The notes below the pieces were generated by a model. It searched no databases. It was not told where the DNA came from and worked only from the letters and a program-made list of their open reading frames with translations. Below, piece by piece: positions 1 to 10,498 of a stretch of 64,000 nt of DNA. The first letter of the stretch is position 1; each line of letters starts with the position of its first letter. This stretch comes from Collinsella aerofaciens. GTDB lineage: Bacteria > Actinomycetota > Coriobacteriia > Coriobacteriales > Coriobacteriaceae. Location of the stretch: contig NZ_CABJFS010000005.1 in NCBI RefSeq assembly GCF_902364945.1, positions 1-64,000 on the forward strand, given 5' to 3'. The translations under genes were made by a program, and so were the position numbers.

Positions 1-121
1 GGGGCGCCGGGGGCGGGAATCTGGGCGTACACATTTCCTACACATATTAAAACCCTGCTTACGTTTGCCAGCCGTTCTCTACCGCTCACCGAGGGCCTCT
101 TTATAGTGAAGCGTCATATGG

Positions 122-1522
122 CTAAAGCTGATAGGCTCCCTTAGCCAAGGCACAGCCGGCATCGAGCAACTCATCGCGCTCCTCCACCGAGAACCCCTCG
201 GCGTATACGCGAACCACCGGTTCGGTCCCGCTGGGGCGGATCAGCAGCCAGGTGTCATCCTCGAATGCCAAACGTAAACCATCCATATGGCTTACAGCCT
301 GCGGCGCCTTGCCGCAAATCGATTTAGGATTCATGCCAGGAAGCAGCGTTCGCAGCGATTCGGCGTCTTCGGCCTCAAGGCGCAAATCGCGACGCCCATA
401 GCTCGTCTTACCAAAACTGGCCTCGAGCTGATCGACCAAAACGCCCAAAGGCGCGCCCGTCTTTGCCATAAGCTCACACAGAATCAGACAAGCAAGGATT
501 CCATCACGCTCAGGCATATGCGCGGCGATGCCGATACCGCCGGCCTCCTCGCCTCCCATGAGGACGCCGCCCTTCTTCATCTCTGCAGCTATATATTTGA
601 AACCGACCGGCTTAACGGTCACACGACAGCCAAGCGCCTCGGCAATGCGACGCACTAGCGTCGAGCACGAGAGATTGACGACGACACGCCCCTCCAAATT
701 GCGGAATTGAACGAGGTCGCCCAAAACAAGCGCCATGATTTGATGCGGATGAATATATCTACCGCGTTCGTCGACCGCACCGATACGGTCGGCATCGCCG
801 TCGGTCACCAGGCCTGCGCACGCCCCGTCCTCGACAACCGCACGCTCGCAAGCGTCCACCCACGGCTCAACAGGGTCGGGGCAAATGTCCTCTTGATCGG
901 ACGACTGTCCGGCATGAATCTCGTGCACCTCGACGCCTAGCTCCCGCAGCAGGTCGGCAAGATATCCCTGGGCCGCGCCGCCCATGGGGTCAACTACCAC
1001 ACGCAGGTGAGCGGCTCGAATGGCCTCGGCATCGACAAACGATGCCACCGCCTGCATATAGTCAGGAATAATATCCGCGGTGCGATAGCGTTCCTCGATC
1101 CCCATCGGCTCGGGGGCCATAGTCTCTTCGAGCTCTTCGATGACATCCTGATTGGCCGTCGAGCCATCTCCCATGCGCAGCTTAAGGCACAGATACCCCT
1201 GCGGATGATGGGATCCCGTCACCATGAGCGCACCGCAGGCCTCGCCGTCATACGCCGCCGCCCACGTAAGGGCGGGGGTCGGAACAGGCCGAGATGCGAG
1301 CACTGCGTCCAATCCGTGAGCGGCAAGCACGCCTGCCGCAAGCTCAGCGAACTCGCGCGCTAAGGGCCGAGTGTCGAACCCTATATATACCGTTTTGCCC
1401 GGATTGGTCTTTTGCCACAACTCGCCGACGGCATCGGCGATACGGGCAACGTTATCGGCAGTGAAGTCCTCATCGACGCGAGCGCGCCAACCGTCAGTTC
1501 CAAAATGAATTATCGCGCACAC
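122..1522 (-). CDS. Phosphoglucomutase/phosphomannomutase family protein
   Basis: Alpha-D-phosphohexomutase that interconverts sugar 1- and 6-phosphates, feeding glycogen, cell-wall or nucleotide-sugar synthesis in the cytoplasm. From the GTG at 1522 (466 aa) I see all four family signatures: FGTDGWR near residue 7, the phosphoserine loop TGSHHP at 102-107 (Ser104), the metal loop DGDADR at 241-246, and the sugar loop GGEEAGGI at 323-330. A phosphate-binding RPSGTEP lies near the C terminus. An upstream start at 1606 is possible, but the extra 28 residues lack family character, and GAGG precedes the GTG by about 9 nt. An ATT 12 nt further in is an alternative. Substrate (glucose or mannose) cannot be fixed from sequence. 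Confidence 0.9.
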   Translation of the reverse strand: MCAIIHFGTDGWRARVDEDFTADNVARIADAVGELWQKTNPGKTVYIGFDTRPLAREFAELAAGVLAAHGLDAVLASRPVPTPALTWAAAYDGEACGALMVTGSHHPQGYLCLKLRMGDGSTANQDVIEELEETMAPEPMGIEERYRTADIIPDYMQAVASFVDAEAIRAAHLRVVVDPMGGAAQGYLADLLRELGVEVHEIHAGQSSDQEDICPDPVEPWVDACERAVVEDGACAGLVTDGDADRIGAVDERGRYIHPHQIMALVLGDLVQFRNLEGRVVVNLSCSTLVRRIAEALGCRVTVKPVGFKYIAAEMKKGGVLMGGEEAGGIGIAAHMPERDGILACLILCELMAKTGAPLGVLVDQLEASFGKTSYGRRDLRLEAEDAESLRTLLPGMNPKSICGKAPQAVSHMDGLRLAFEDDTWLLIRPSGTEPVVRVYAEGFSVEERDELLDAGCALAKGAYQL

Positions 1523-1645
1523 GCGCAGACACCTCGCAGTGTTTGGATCATGGTACGCATGAGGTATACCCGCAGCACGCACCCGGCAACCTGCCGGTAC
1601 CAGCATTCACCATTTGGGCAAATGCTGCCGAGGACATGCAGGCAA

Positions 1646-1676
1646 TAAAAAAAACCGCCCCGTATGGAGCGGTTTT
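1646..1676 (-). terminator. Intrinsic terminator after the homocysteine methyltransferase-like gene
   Basis: On the minus strand an AAAACCGC/GCGGTTTT stem with a short loop is followed by a run of T. It begins a few bases after the stop at 1682 and separates this unit from the phosphohexomutase. Confidence 0.85.
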
Positions 1677-1681
1677 GCCCT

Positions 1682-2575
1682 TTATATATCGAGCGCCTCG
1701 GCCATCGCTGCCGTAGTGATTGCCGTGGTTCCACAGCAACTGCCCACCATTGCGGCACCGGCATGTCTCCATTCGATGCATGCGCGCGCGAAAGCTTCGG
1801 GGTTCTCGTGCCATACGGGGCCATCCTGAGTCTGGACCGGATCGCCTACGTTGGGACGCACCGTGACGGGAGTAGTCGCCGATGCAACCATCCTGGGCAC
1901 CGCCGCGTTCGCGGCCGCAAGCGAACAGCAATTAACACCAACCGAGTTTGCGCCGTGTTTTTCGGCGTACAAAACGGCTGCCTCGATGTTGAGGCCATCG
2001 CCCAACAGGTCGCCTTTATCGTCAACGACAAAACTCACCAGGACAGGCATGCCGTCGGCGGCATCTCGGGCGCCGGCAAGCGTGGGCTGCAAATTACGGA
2101 TAGACGTCACCGTCTCGATCAGCAGACCGTCAACACCAGCATTGAGCAAGGCGTGCGCCTGTTCGCGCGCAATGCCTCGGATTTCACGATACTCGACAGA
2201 GTCTTCGGCAAACCACTCAATACCGATCGGGCCCATCGAGCCCAGTAGCAGCTGAGGGTGCGCCTGGCGGGCATCGTCGACGGCCCCGCGATTGACCTCC
2301 GCCACGGACGGCGCAATCTGATCGTGCTTGAGGGCATAGCTCGATGCCTGAAAGGTGTTGGTAATGAGCACCTGCGCGCCGGCGGCGACATACAAGCGAT
2401 GAATACGAGAAACGGTCTGCGGCTCTGCCAGATTCCAAAACGCCGGTGGAATGTCGGCGGCATCGTACTCACTCAACAGAACACTGCCCATGGGGCCCTG
2501 CGCCAACAAGGTCTCGCTCGACAAGCGGCGCGTAAGTTCCTCGGCACCAAAGCGGTTGTAATAACTCGTATCCAT
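1682..2575 (-). CDS. Homocysteine S-methyltransferase family protein (stand-alone Hcy-binding domain)
   Basis: 297 aa, one Hcy-binding TIM-barrel domain as in the N-terminal module of MetH, in MmuM and in betaine-homocysteine methyltransferase. The zinc-thiolate cysteines are in place: VNCC (Cys216) and GSCCGTT (Cys280/281). It probably methylates homocysteine from an S-methyl donor or a corrinoid/folate partner; no cobalamin or folate domain is attached. It lies 10 bp after the DtxR/MntR-type gene on the same strand and is closed by a terminator, so the two form an operon. luxS, which releases homocysteine, lies elsewhere in the window (41.0 kb). The methyl donor is not deducible. Confidence 0.85.
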   Translation of the reverse strand: MDTSYYNRFGAEELTRRLSSETLLAQGPMGSVLLSEYDAADIPPAFWNLAEPQTVSRIHRLYVAAGAQVLITNTFQASSYALKHDQIAPSVAEVNRGAVDDARQAHPQLLLGSMGPIGIEWFAEDSVEYREIRGIAREQAHALLNAGVDGLLIETVTSIRNLQPTLAGARDAADGMPVLVSFVVDDKGDLLGDGLNIEAAVLYAEKHGANSVGVNCCSLAAANAAVPRMVASATTPVTVRPNVGDPVQTQDGPVWHENPEAFARACIEWRHAGAAMVGSCCGTTAITTAAMAEALDI

Positions 2576-2585
2576 ATATATCCCG

Positions 2586-3008
2586 CTATTCCTCGACGCT
2601 GATTCCCTGCTTTTCGAGATAGGCGAGCCAGCGGTTCATCGTGTCCTCGGATAGCGCATGCTCCATCATGCAGGCCTCGGAATCGGCTCGCTCAAATTCG
2701 ACACCAAGCTCCTGAACCAAAAACGTGCGGATGAGGCGATGACGGTACCAGATAGCCGTACCAACCTCGCGGCCGCGATCGGTCAGGACTACCTTGCCGT
2801 AGTGCGATTGCTCGACAAGTTCGGATGCTTTGAGCGCCGAAACCGCTTTATTGACCGATGCCTTGGAGACGCCAAGGCGCTGCGCGATGTCGACCGATCG
2901 CACGCCGTTGGTTTCCCCCTCTTCGCTTTCAATGCGAACCATGCACTCCAAGTAGTCTTCGTTCGCCACCGTCAGATGTAGTTCGCGCGAGCTATTTGTC
3001 GTATCCAT
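2586..3008 (-). CDS. DtxR/MntR-family metal-dependent transcriptional regulator
   Basis: 140 aa from the ATG at 3008, which has AGAAGGGA about 9 nt upstream; the ATG 21 bp further up lacks this. The N-terminal winged helix (about residues 15-75, with RSVDIAQRLGVSKASVNKAVSAL as its core) is followed by a short metal-sensing, dimerisation half with the EHALSEDTMNRWL pattern of manganese/iron regulators. There is no C-terminal SH3-like domain, so it resembles MntR more than full-length DtxR. It leads an operon with a homocysteine methyltransferase-like gene and diverges from pepT. A perfect 18-bp palindrome at 3063-3080 in the shared promoter region is a candidate site for it or another regulator. 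Confidence 0.85.
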   Translation of the reverse strand: MDTTNSSRELHLTVANEDYLECMVRIESEEGETNGVRSVDIAQRLGVSKASVNKAVSALKASELVEQSHYGKVVLTDRGREVGTAIWYRHRLIRTFLVQELGVEFERADSEACMMEHALSEDTMNRWLAYLEKQGISVEE

Positions 3009-3062
3009 GATCTTCCGTCCCTTCTGCATTCATTGGCTGATTCTACCCCATCCAAGCGTCGC

Positions 3063-3080
3063 GGTATGCCGTGGCATACC
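3063..3080. promoter_or_regulatory. 18-bp palindrome between the MntR-like gene and pepT
   Basis: GGTATGCC-GT-GGCATACC is perfectly self-complementary and sits 55 bp from the regulator start and 48 bp from the pepT start. It has no T-tract, so an operator is more likely than a terminator. The binding protein is unknown. Confidence 0.45.
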
Positions 3081-3128
3081 GTGCTAGAGTTCTTGTTGCA
3101 CACGACGACCAAGATTGGAGCGGTCTTT

Positions 3129-4376
3129 ATGGAAAACACCACCACGAACCCCGATGTCCTCGAGCGCTTTTTGCGCTACGTCCAGATCAACACGCAGTCC
3201 GAGGATGCAAACTGCGACCAGGTACCCTCGAGCGCCGTTCAGTTTGACCTTGCCAACGTGCTGGCTGAAGAGCTGCGCGAGCTTGGTGCGGAAGATGCCC
3301 ACGTGACCGAGCACGCCTATGTCTGCGCGCATATCCCCGCAAGTGTGGGCGCTGAGGACAAGCCCGCCCTGGGCCTGATCGCCCATCTCGACACCACCGA
3401 AGTTGCACCGGGCGCCGGCGTGAAGCCGCACATCGTGCACTACGAAGGCGGCGACCTGGTCTGCGGCACGGTTGACGGTAAGCCCGTTGCCATGAGTACC
3501 GCCAAGCTTCCCGCCCTGAACGACCTCGCGGGTGAGGACCTGGTCTGCAGCGATGGCACCACGCTGCTGGGCGCGGACGACAAGGCAGGCGTCGCCGAGA
3601 TCATGTCGCTTGTCGCGCGTATCGCTCAGGACCCTTCTCTGCCCCATCCCGCACTCGGCATTTGCTTCTGCCCTGACGAGGAGATCGGCCACGGAGCCGA
3701 GCTGTTGGATATCGATACCTTTGGCTGCAAGTATGCCTACACGGTCGACGGTGGCCCCATCGGCGAGCTGGAGTGGGAGTGCTTTAATGCCGCTGAGGCG
3801 ACCGTCTGCTTTGAGGGCCAGTCCATCCACCCGGGCGACGCCAAAGGCCGTATGGTTAACGCAGGCAATCTGTTCTGCGACTTCAACGCGTTGCTCCCCT
3901 ACGTGCAGCGCCCGGAGTATACGGAAGGCTACGAGGGCTTTTATCACCTTGAGGGTGTATCTGCAACCGTCGATCACGCCACAGCGCGCTATATCGTCCG
4001 CGACCATGACGCAGCCAAGTTCCAGCAGAAACTCGACCTTATTGATGCCGCCGCCTCGATGCTCAACCAGCGCTTGGGTGACAAGCGCGTGACGGTCGAG
4101 ATTAAGCAGCAGTATCGAAATATGGCCGAGATCGTTCGTGACTATCCCGAGCTTATTGATGTTGCCAAGGAAGCCTACCTTGCCTGCGGCGTTGAGCCCC
4201 AAGTGCTGCCGATTCGCGGCGGCACCGACGGCGCGCAGCTGTCGTTCCGCGGTCTGCCCTGCCCCAACCTTTCCACCGGCGGCTATTGCTACCACGGCGT
4301 CAACGAGTTTGTCCCGGTCAGTTCGCTCGTCAAGATGACCGACGTGCTCCAGGAGCTCGTCGCCCGCTTTGCATAA
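3129..4376 (+). CDS. pepT: Peptidase T (tripeptide aminopeptidase)
   Basis: M20B zinc metallopeptidase that removes the N-terminal residue from tripeptides in the cytoplasm. 415 aa from the ATG at 3129, matching the family length; a longer frame from 3033 adds non-homologous residues, and GGAG lies 8 nt before 3129. Metal-binding landmarks are visible: AHLDTTEVAPG, LLGADDKAGVAE, PDEEIGHGAE and RGGTDGAQLS. The 100-residue dimerisation insert is present (VCFEGQSIHPGDAKGRMVNA). It is a single gene closed by its own terminator. Confidence 0.95.
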   Translation: MENTTTNPDVLERFLRYVQINTQSEDANCDQVPSSAVQFDLANVLAEELRELGAEDAHVTEHAYVCAHIPASVGAEDKPALGLIAHLDTTEVAPGAGVKPHIVHYEGGDLVCGTVDGKPVAMSTAKLPALNDLAGEDLVCSDGTTLLGADDKAGVAEIMSLVARIAQDPSLPHPALGICFCPDEEIGHGAELLDIDTFGCKYAYTVDGGPIGELEWECFNAAEATVCFEGQSIHPGDAKGRMVNAGNLFCDFNALLPYVQRPEYTEGYEGFYHLEGVSATVDHATARYIVRDHDAAKFQQKLDLIDAAASMLNQRLGDKRVTVEIKQQYRNMAEIVRDYPELIDVAKEAYLACGVEPQVLPIRGGTDGAQLSFRGLPCPNLSTGGYCYHGVNEFVPVSSLVKMTDVLQELVARFA

Positions 4377-4401
4377 GCCTGGCCGCTCAAGCCTAAAAGA
4401 C

Positions 4402-4439
4402 AAACCGCCCCGTCCTCTACAGAGGACGGGGCGGTTTTT
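4402..4439 (+). terminator. Intrinsic terminator of pepT
   Basis: AAACCGCCCCGTCCTCT pairs with AGAGGACGGGGCGGTTT around a two-base loop and is followed by T residues, 25 bp after the pepT stop. Confidence 0.92.
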
Positions 4440-4445
4440 GTACAG

Positions 4446-4585
4446 GGAGTGTCCCTAACTGCCGGCAGAAAAGGAACGTCCCCAAGTGCCGCAAAATGAC
4501 GAGATCCACTCTCGCTTTGTGGGTAGTCATTGGGGACGTTCTTGTTTGACTAGTCGTTTAAGAACGTCCCCAATGACTACCCAAC
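4446..4585. repeat. Intergenic GGGGACGTTC-type repeats, including a long palindrome
   Basis: Two modules. The first (4446-4489) carries GTCCCTAACTGCCGGCAG and GGAACGTCCCCAAGTGCC, the wording repeated at about 15050-15091. The second (4521-4582) is an inverted repeat in which GGGTAGTCATTGGGGACGTT faces AACGTCCCCAATGACTACCC. Related units lie at 15012, 25896, 34645, 52527 and 56424. These look like REP-type dispersed palindromes. Confidence 0.75.
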
Positions 4586-4591
4586 GACTAG

Positions 4592-4629
4592 TCCGGACCA
4601 AGGCAACGCCGATGTTTTGGTAACGACAG
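4592..4629. repeat. Left fragment of structured element copy 1, cut off by the IS110-type element
   Basis: This 38-nt stretch aligns without gaps to 15095-15132 of the intact copy: TCCGGA, CAAG, ACGCCG and GACAG are kept and the bases between vary. The rest of the copy resumes at 6157 after the insertion sequence. This shows the target was this element. Confidence 0.7.
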
Positions 4630-4757
4630 ACACTATGACCCAATCCGAGGGCACTAAAAAGATAGGAGCCCCCGCTCGTGACCGCGGGTCGGGGCTGCGA
4701 CAATGATGTTGAAGTGCCATAGGCGCAGCCGCGCCGCAACGAGGTTGGGAGGCTCCC

Positions 4758-5879
4758 ATGCCAAAGTATTCTACCGCGTTCGGGATGGACGTCCACCTGA
4801 GGTCGACCACCGTCTGCGCCCTCGACGCGGACACCGGCGAGGCCGTGACGAGGAGGTTCCCCGGCAACCCCTGGGGCGAGATCGCCGGGTGGATGGGTGG
4901 GTTCCCCGGGCCGTCGCTCGCGGCCTACGAGAGCGGCTACCCCGGCTTCGCCCCGCAGAGGGAGCTCGCCGGGCTCGGCGTCGAGTGCGTCGTCGCCGCG
5001 GTCTCGAAGATCCCCAGGTCGGCCGCCGACTCGGCCTCCAAGAACGACAGGAACGACGCCGCCAGGATGGCCAAGGCGATACTCGCCCACGACATCTCCC
5101 CCGTATGGGTCCCCTCCCCCGAGGTCGAAGGCATCAGGGACCTCGCCGGCGCCTACGACGGGGCGACCGCGCGCCTGGCGACCGCCAAGCAGCGGCTGCT
5201 CGCCTTCCTCGCAAAGCGAGGGTTCGCCTACGGCGGCACCACGCCCGCCGGCAACCCGAGGAAGTACTGGACCTACGACTTCCTGAGGTGGCTCGACAAG
5301 GTCAGGCCGGAGGACGATGGCGGGGTTCGGACGCTCGCCGCTCTGAGGAGCGAGGTCGAGGCCGCGGCGGAGGCCCGGGCGGATCTGCTCTCCGAGTACA
5401 GGGCAGCCGTGGATGCCAGCCCGATCGCCGCGGAGGCGGCCGCCCTCCAGTCGATCAAGGGCTGCGCCTTCGCGCTGGCCGCAGCCTTCTCGGCCGAGGT
5501 CGGCGACTTCACGAGGTTCCGTTCCGGAAGGCAGGTCACGGCCTATTTCGGCCTCGCGCCGAGTCAGAGGTCGAGCGGCGACTCCGTGCGGCTCGGAGGC
5601 ATCAGCGGTGCGGGCAACGCGCTCGTGAGGAAGCTGGCCGTTGAGGGTTCATGGTGCTACGCCGCGGCGCGGCACCAGCCGAAGCTCATGCCGAGGGACA
5701 CGGGCGTGCCCCTCGAGATAAGGATGCACGGGAGGAAGGGGTCCGAGCGGCTCCTGCGGCGGCGCGAGGAGATGCTCGCCCGCGGCATGCCCGCGGCGAA
5801 GGCCAACGCGGCCACCGCGGCCGAGCTCGTGAGGTGGCTGTGGGCCCTCGGCATGATGTGCCGGGAGGGCGCGGAATAG
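4758..5879 (+). CDS. IS110-family transposase (DEDD RuvC-like plus C-terminal Tnp_20 domain)
   Basis: 373 aa, full length for the family, so the element may be active. The N-terminal RuvC-like DEDD fold shows FGMDVH (Asp10), the YESGYPG region carrying the Glu, and KNDRNDAARMAKA with the paired Asp residues. The C-terminal transposase_20 domain holds LQSIKGCAFALAAAF and the LGGISGAGNALVRK segment with the expected catalytic Ser. AGGAGGGA-like pairing is poor, but GGGAGGCTCCC lies directly before the ATG. The enzyme family is guided by an element-encoded bridge RNA (established for IS110/IS621). It is very GC-rich in codon choice. The frame from 4703 is a shadow. Confidence 0.93.
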   Translation: MPKYSTAFGMDVHLRSTTVCALDADTGEAVTRRFPGNPWGEIAGWMGGFPGPSLAAYESGYPGFAPQRELAGLGVECVVAAVSKIPRSAADSASKNDRNDAARMAKAILAHDISPVWVPSPEVEGIRDLAGAYDGATARLATAKQRLLAFLAKRGFAYGGTTPAGNPRKYWTYDFLRWLDKVRPEDDGGVRTLAALRSEVEAAAEARADLLSEYRAAVDASPIAAEAAALQSIKGCAFALAAAFSAEVGDFTRFRSGRQVTAYFGLAPSQRSSGDSVRLGGISGAGNALVRKLAVEGSWCYAAARHQPKLMPRDTGVPLEIRMHGRKGSERLLRRREEMLARGMPAAKANAATAAELVRWLWALGMMCREGAE

Positions 5880-6141
5880 ACATAGCCCCCGTCCCGGCGA
5901 GCCGGGCGGCCTTCGGGGATACCCCCTATTTCGCTGTGCGCGCGGAGCCCTCCGCATGCGCCTCGACAGACTTGGGGAACCCCGCCGAAGGAATGGAGTG
6001 CGGGCCGACAGAACGGTATCCGCGGATATGAGACTGAGCCGAAGGCGTCGATGACATGCCGGGGGCGGACCGGGACGGGTTAACGGCAGGCCCCGCCGAC
6101 CGATTGCAAGCGGTCGGCGGGGCCATTGTGGCTCTTGACAG
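5880..6141 (+). ncRNA. Candidate bridge RNA region in the right end of the IS110-type element
   Basis: No gene is present between the transposase stop and the right inverted repeat. The stretch has a perfect 14-bp hairpin (6089-6102 with 6111-6124) and several shorter pairings. IS1111-type elements are known to encode their bridge RNA on this side. CGACAGAC at 5964-5971 repeats the bases at the left junction (4625-4632), and CGACAGA recurs at 6006-6012, as a target- or donor-guide loop might. The RNA ends are not defined. Confidence 0.5.
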
Positions 6142-6156
6142 CGGATTGGGTCATAT

Positions 6157-6302
6157 GAGCGAAAGCCCGCCAGAGCGAGCAAGGTGCCTTGAAACAAGGC
6201 GGCATTGACCTTCTGGTCATGCCGCCGAAGTTGAAAGGCAGATTGCCGCTCTGGCGGGCTTGCAGCGTCGAGCCGTTACGCGGTTTGGCAAAACCGCGTA
6301 AC
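6157..6302 (-). ncRNA. Structured 3'-UTR element, copy 1 (right part)
   Basis: Read on the minus strand it starts 3 nt after the lipoprotein stop. Hairpin A (6275-6302) pairs GTTACGCGGTTT with AAACCGCGTAAC. A linker GGCTCGACGCTGC follows. Stem B pairs 6247-6259 with 6165-6177 (13 bp). It encloses hairpin C (6198-6226), GGCGGCAT plus GACC-AGAA-GGTC with one bulged base. Copy 2 at 15095-15276 has the same layout with compensating changes. The tail continues on the far side of the IS at 4592-4629. There is no T-tract, so it is not a simple terminator. It resembles no riboswitch class that I recognise. Confidence 0.6.
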
Positions 6303-6305
6303 AAA

Positions 6306-6863
6306 CTAGCTCATCATGGCATTCATCATCTCGTTGGTTGCGGAATCGTCGGCAGACCACTCGCCGTCGTCATTGCAGGAGTACTTGAAGGTAACCTTGG
6401 TGTCCTTGGTCTTAGCGGCCTTGGTCACGTCGACCATGACCTGGCCGGCCATCTTGTACAGGTCGTCCTCGGAAGGCATCGTATCGAGCGCCGCGATCTT
6501 CTCCTGATACTGGGTGGCGAAATCTTCAACGATCTTGTTCATGGACTTGCAGGTAATGGTGACATCGGCAGTCGCGGTGCCCTTGTCCTCGTCGACCGTC
6601 ACATCGCCGATCTTGTAGTCAAAACCCTCGAGATAGCTCTTGGCGTACTCCTTGGGATCGATGCCCAGCTGCTCGAACTCGTCGCCCGAGGCCTCTTCCA
6701 GGCCGGCGAGGAAGTCGTCGCCGCCGTTCTTGACCTCGTCAAACTGCGTCGTAAGATCCTCGGTGATGAGCTCCTCAACCGAAGGACCTCCGCAGCCGGA
6801 AAGCACAACCACGCACGCGACCAGAACAGCCATCAGGGGCGCAAGCAGCAGCTTCTTCTTCAT
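6306..6863 (-). CDS. Putative lipoprotein (DUF5105-like)
   Basis: 185 aa from the ATG at 6863, preceded by GGGAGGA at 6 nt. A lipoprotein signal peptide is clear: MKKK, a hydrophobic stretch, then LSGC with the lipidated Cys24. The mature part is acidic, with an alternating helical pattern (VEELITEDLTTQFDEVKNGG, then a beta-rich segment VTVDEDKGTATADVTITCKS). This is typical of the small DUF5105/DUF4878-type surface lipoproteins of actinobacteria and clostridia. It is probably anchored outside the membrane; no ligand can be named. It is a lone gene, directly followed by structured element copy 1. Confidence 0.8.
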   Translation of the reverse strand: MKKKLLLAPLMAVLVACVVVLSGCGGPSVEELITEDLTTQFDEVKNGGDDFLAGLEEASGDEFEQLGIDPKEYAKSYLEGFDYKIGDVTVDEDKGTATADVTITCKSMNKIVEDFATQYQEKIAALDTMPSEDDLYKMAGQVMVDVTKAAKTKDTKVTFKYSCNDDGEWSADDSATNEMMNAMMS

Positions 6864-7042
6864 GACATTCCTCCCAACAAGCGGCACCGCGCTTCCCGAC
6901 GCGGTGCGCGTCGTAACAATAAGGCCATACTAGCCGATAACGAACACCCCCGGCAAAGCAAAGGCGCAGTCGGCTCGATTTAACGTCCGAACGGTTTACC
7001 GGTCCGCCCAACGCGCAATAAAACGTTCCGCCGCATTGCAAT

Positions 7043-7074
7043 AAAAAAGGGCGGCCGGATAACCCGACCACCCC
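7043..7074 (-). terminator. Intrinsic terminator of the EIIA gene
   Basis: On the minus strand GGGUGGUCGG pairs (with two G-U pairs) with CCGGCCGCCC around UUAU and is followed by six T, 25 bp after the stop at 7099. Confidence 0.85.
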
Positions 7075-7098
7075 AAAACACCCTTATGTTGCCGCAGA

Positions 7099-7635
7099 CT
7101 ACTTGCGGACGACCTTGACGATGGCATCGCCAGCGGAGACAGCGGAGTCAGCCTCGACGGCGAGCTCGACGTCGGCGAACTCGGCGGTGTTGGACACAGC
7201 CACGACGACGCAGTCCTTGTAGCCGGCAGCGGCGATCTTGGCGCGGTCGATCTTGAGCATGGGCTGGCCAGCCTTAACGACATCGTCGGCCTTGACGAAG
7301 CCCTCGAAGCCGTCGCCGTTCATGTTGACGGTATCGACGCCAACGTGCACCAGAACCTCGATGCCGCTATCGGACTGCAGGCCCACGGCGTGACCCATGG
7401 TGACGGTCACCTTGCCGTCGCAGGGAGCGTAGACCAGATCGTCCTCGGGCCACACGGCGCAGCCCTTGCCCAGAACCTCGCCACCAAAGACGGGATCGGG
7501 CACGTCGGCCATCTTGATGACCTTGCCCTTGACGGGCGAGCACAGCACGTCGGCGCCGGCAGAAGCAGAGATGGAGGCCGGAGCAGCGGCAGCCGCGGGC
7601 TCAGCCTTCTTCTTGAACATGTCAAACAGACCCAT
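7099..7635 (-). CDS. PTS glucose-type EIIA (Crr-like), stand-alone
   Basis: 178 aa from the ATG at 7635 with AAGAGGAGAAAACGT before it; the frame upstream is not homologous. It carries the EIIA-Glc fold with both active-site histidines: GHAVG (His82) and LVHVGVDTV (His97, the phosphorylated one). A flexible Ala/Pro linker (residues 11-25) precedes the domain. It passes phosphate from HPr to EIIB domains. Both EIIBC permeases in this window (20.9 and 38.5 kb) lack an EIIA domain, so this protein is a plausible partner for both. It has its own terminator. It sits beside, but is not clearly co-transcribed with, the GH1 gene ending at 7776. Confidence 0.92.
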   Translation of the reverse strand: MGLFDMFKKKAEPAAAAAPASISASAGADVLCSPVKGKVIKMADVPDPVFGGEVLGKGCAVWPEDDLVYAPCDGKVTVTMGHAVGLQSDSGIEVLVHVGVDTVNMNGDGFEGFVKADDVVKAGQPMLKIDRAKIAAAGYKDCVVVAVSNTAEFADVELAVEADSAVSAGDAIVKVVRK

Positions 7636-7775
7636 ACGTTTTCTCCTCTTGATTAAGCGCAACGTTGTGCGCATGCCTATGGTGATTATAGTGCCAAATG
7701 GTTCAAATGCTAAGGTGGGGACTCGAATCGCGAGCCCATCCCAACGCTTTTCCCCGGTGGCACTCATATTGTCGA

Positions 7776-10384
<2,609 letters not shown>

Positions 10385-10498
10385 GGCTTGCCAATCGTTG
10401 ATTTAGTCATAGTTCGTCGTGATTCAGATATTAGCAGAACGCGCCGACGCGTCCATAATCTGTGCTATGCAGCAGATCGATCGAGCCAAGGAGGATCC

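Larger units (their letters stand above)
4630..6156 (+). mobile_element. IS110-family insertion sequence (IS1111-like layout)
   Basis: About 1.53 kb. Perfect 14-bp inverted repeats, TATGACCCAATCCG at 4634-4647 and its complement at 6142-6155, lie just inside the ends. Boundaries were set by comparing the flanks with the uninterrupted repeat at 15095-15276: homology stops after GACAG (4629) and resumes at GAGCG (6157). It has one transposase gene, a short 5' non-coding end (about 125 bp) and a longer 3' non-coding end (about 260 bp). Subterminal repeats with a long right end are typical of the IS1111 subgroup. No target duplication is seen, as expected. Outer limits are good to a few bases. 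Confidence 0.85.

Noticed and set aside
6080..6304. Small ORF across structured element copy 1 (MTRRSMP shared with a frame in copy 2)
   Set aside because: The shared peptide comes from the conserved hairpin tip; the rest of the frame is not conserved and runs into the IS end. Folding, not coding, explains the similarity.
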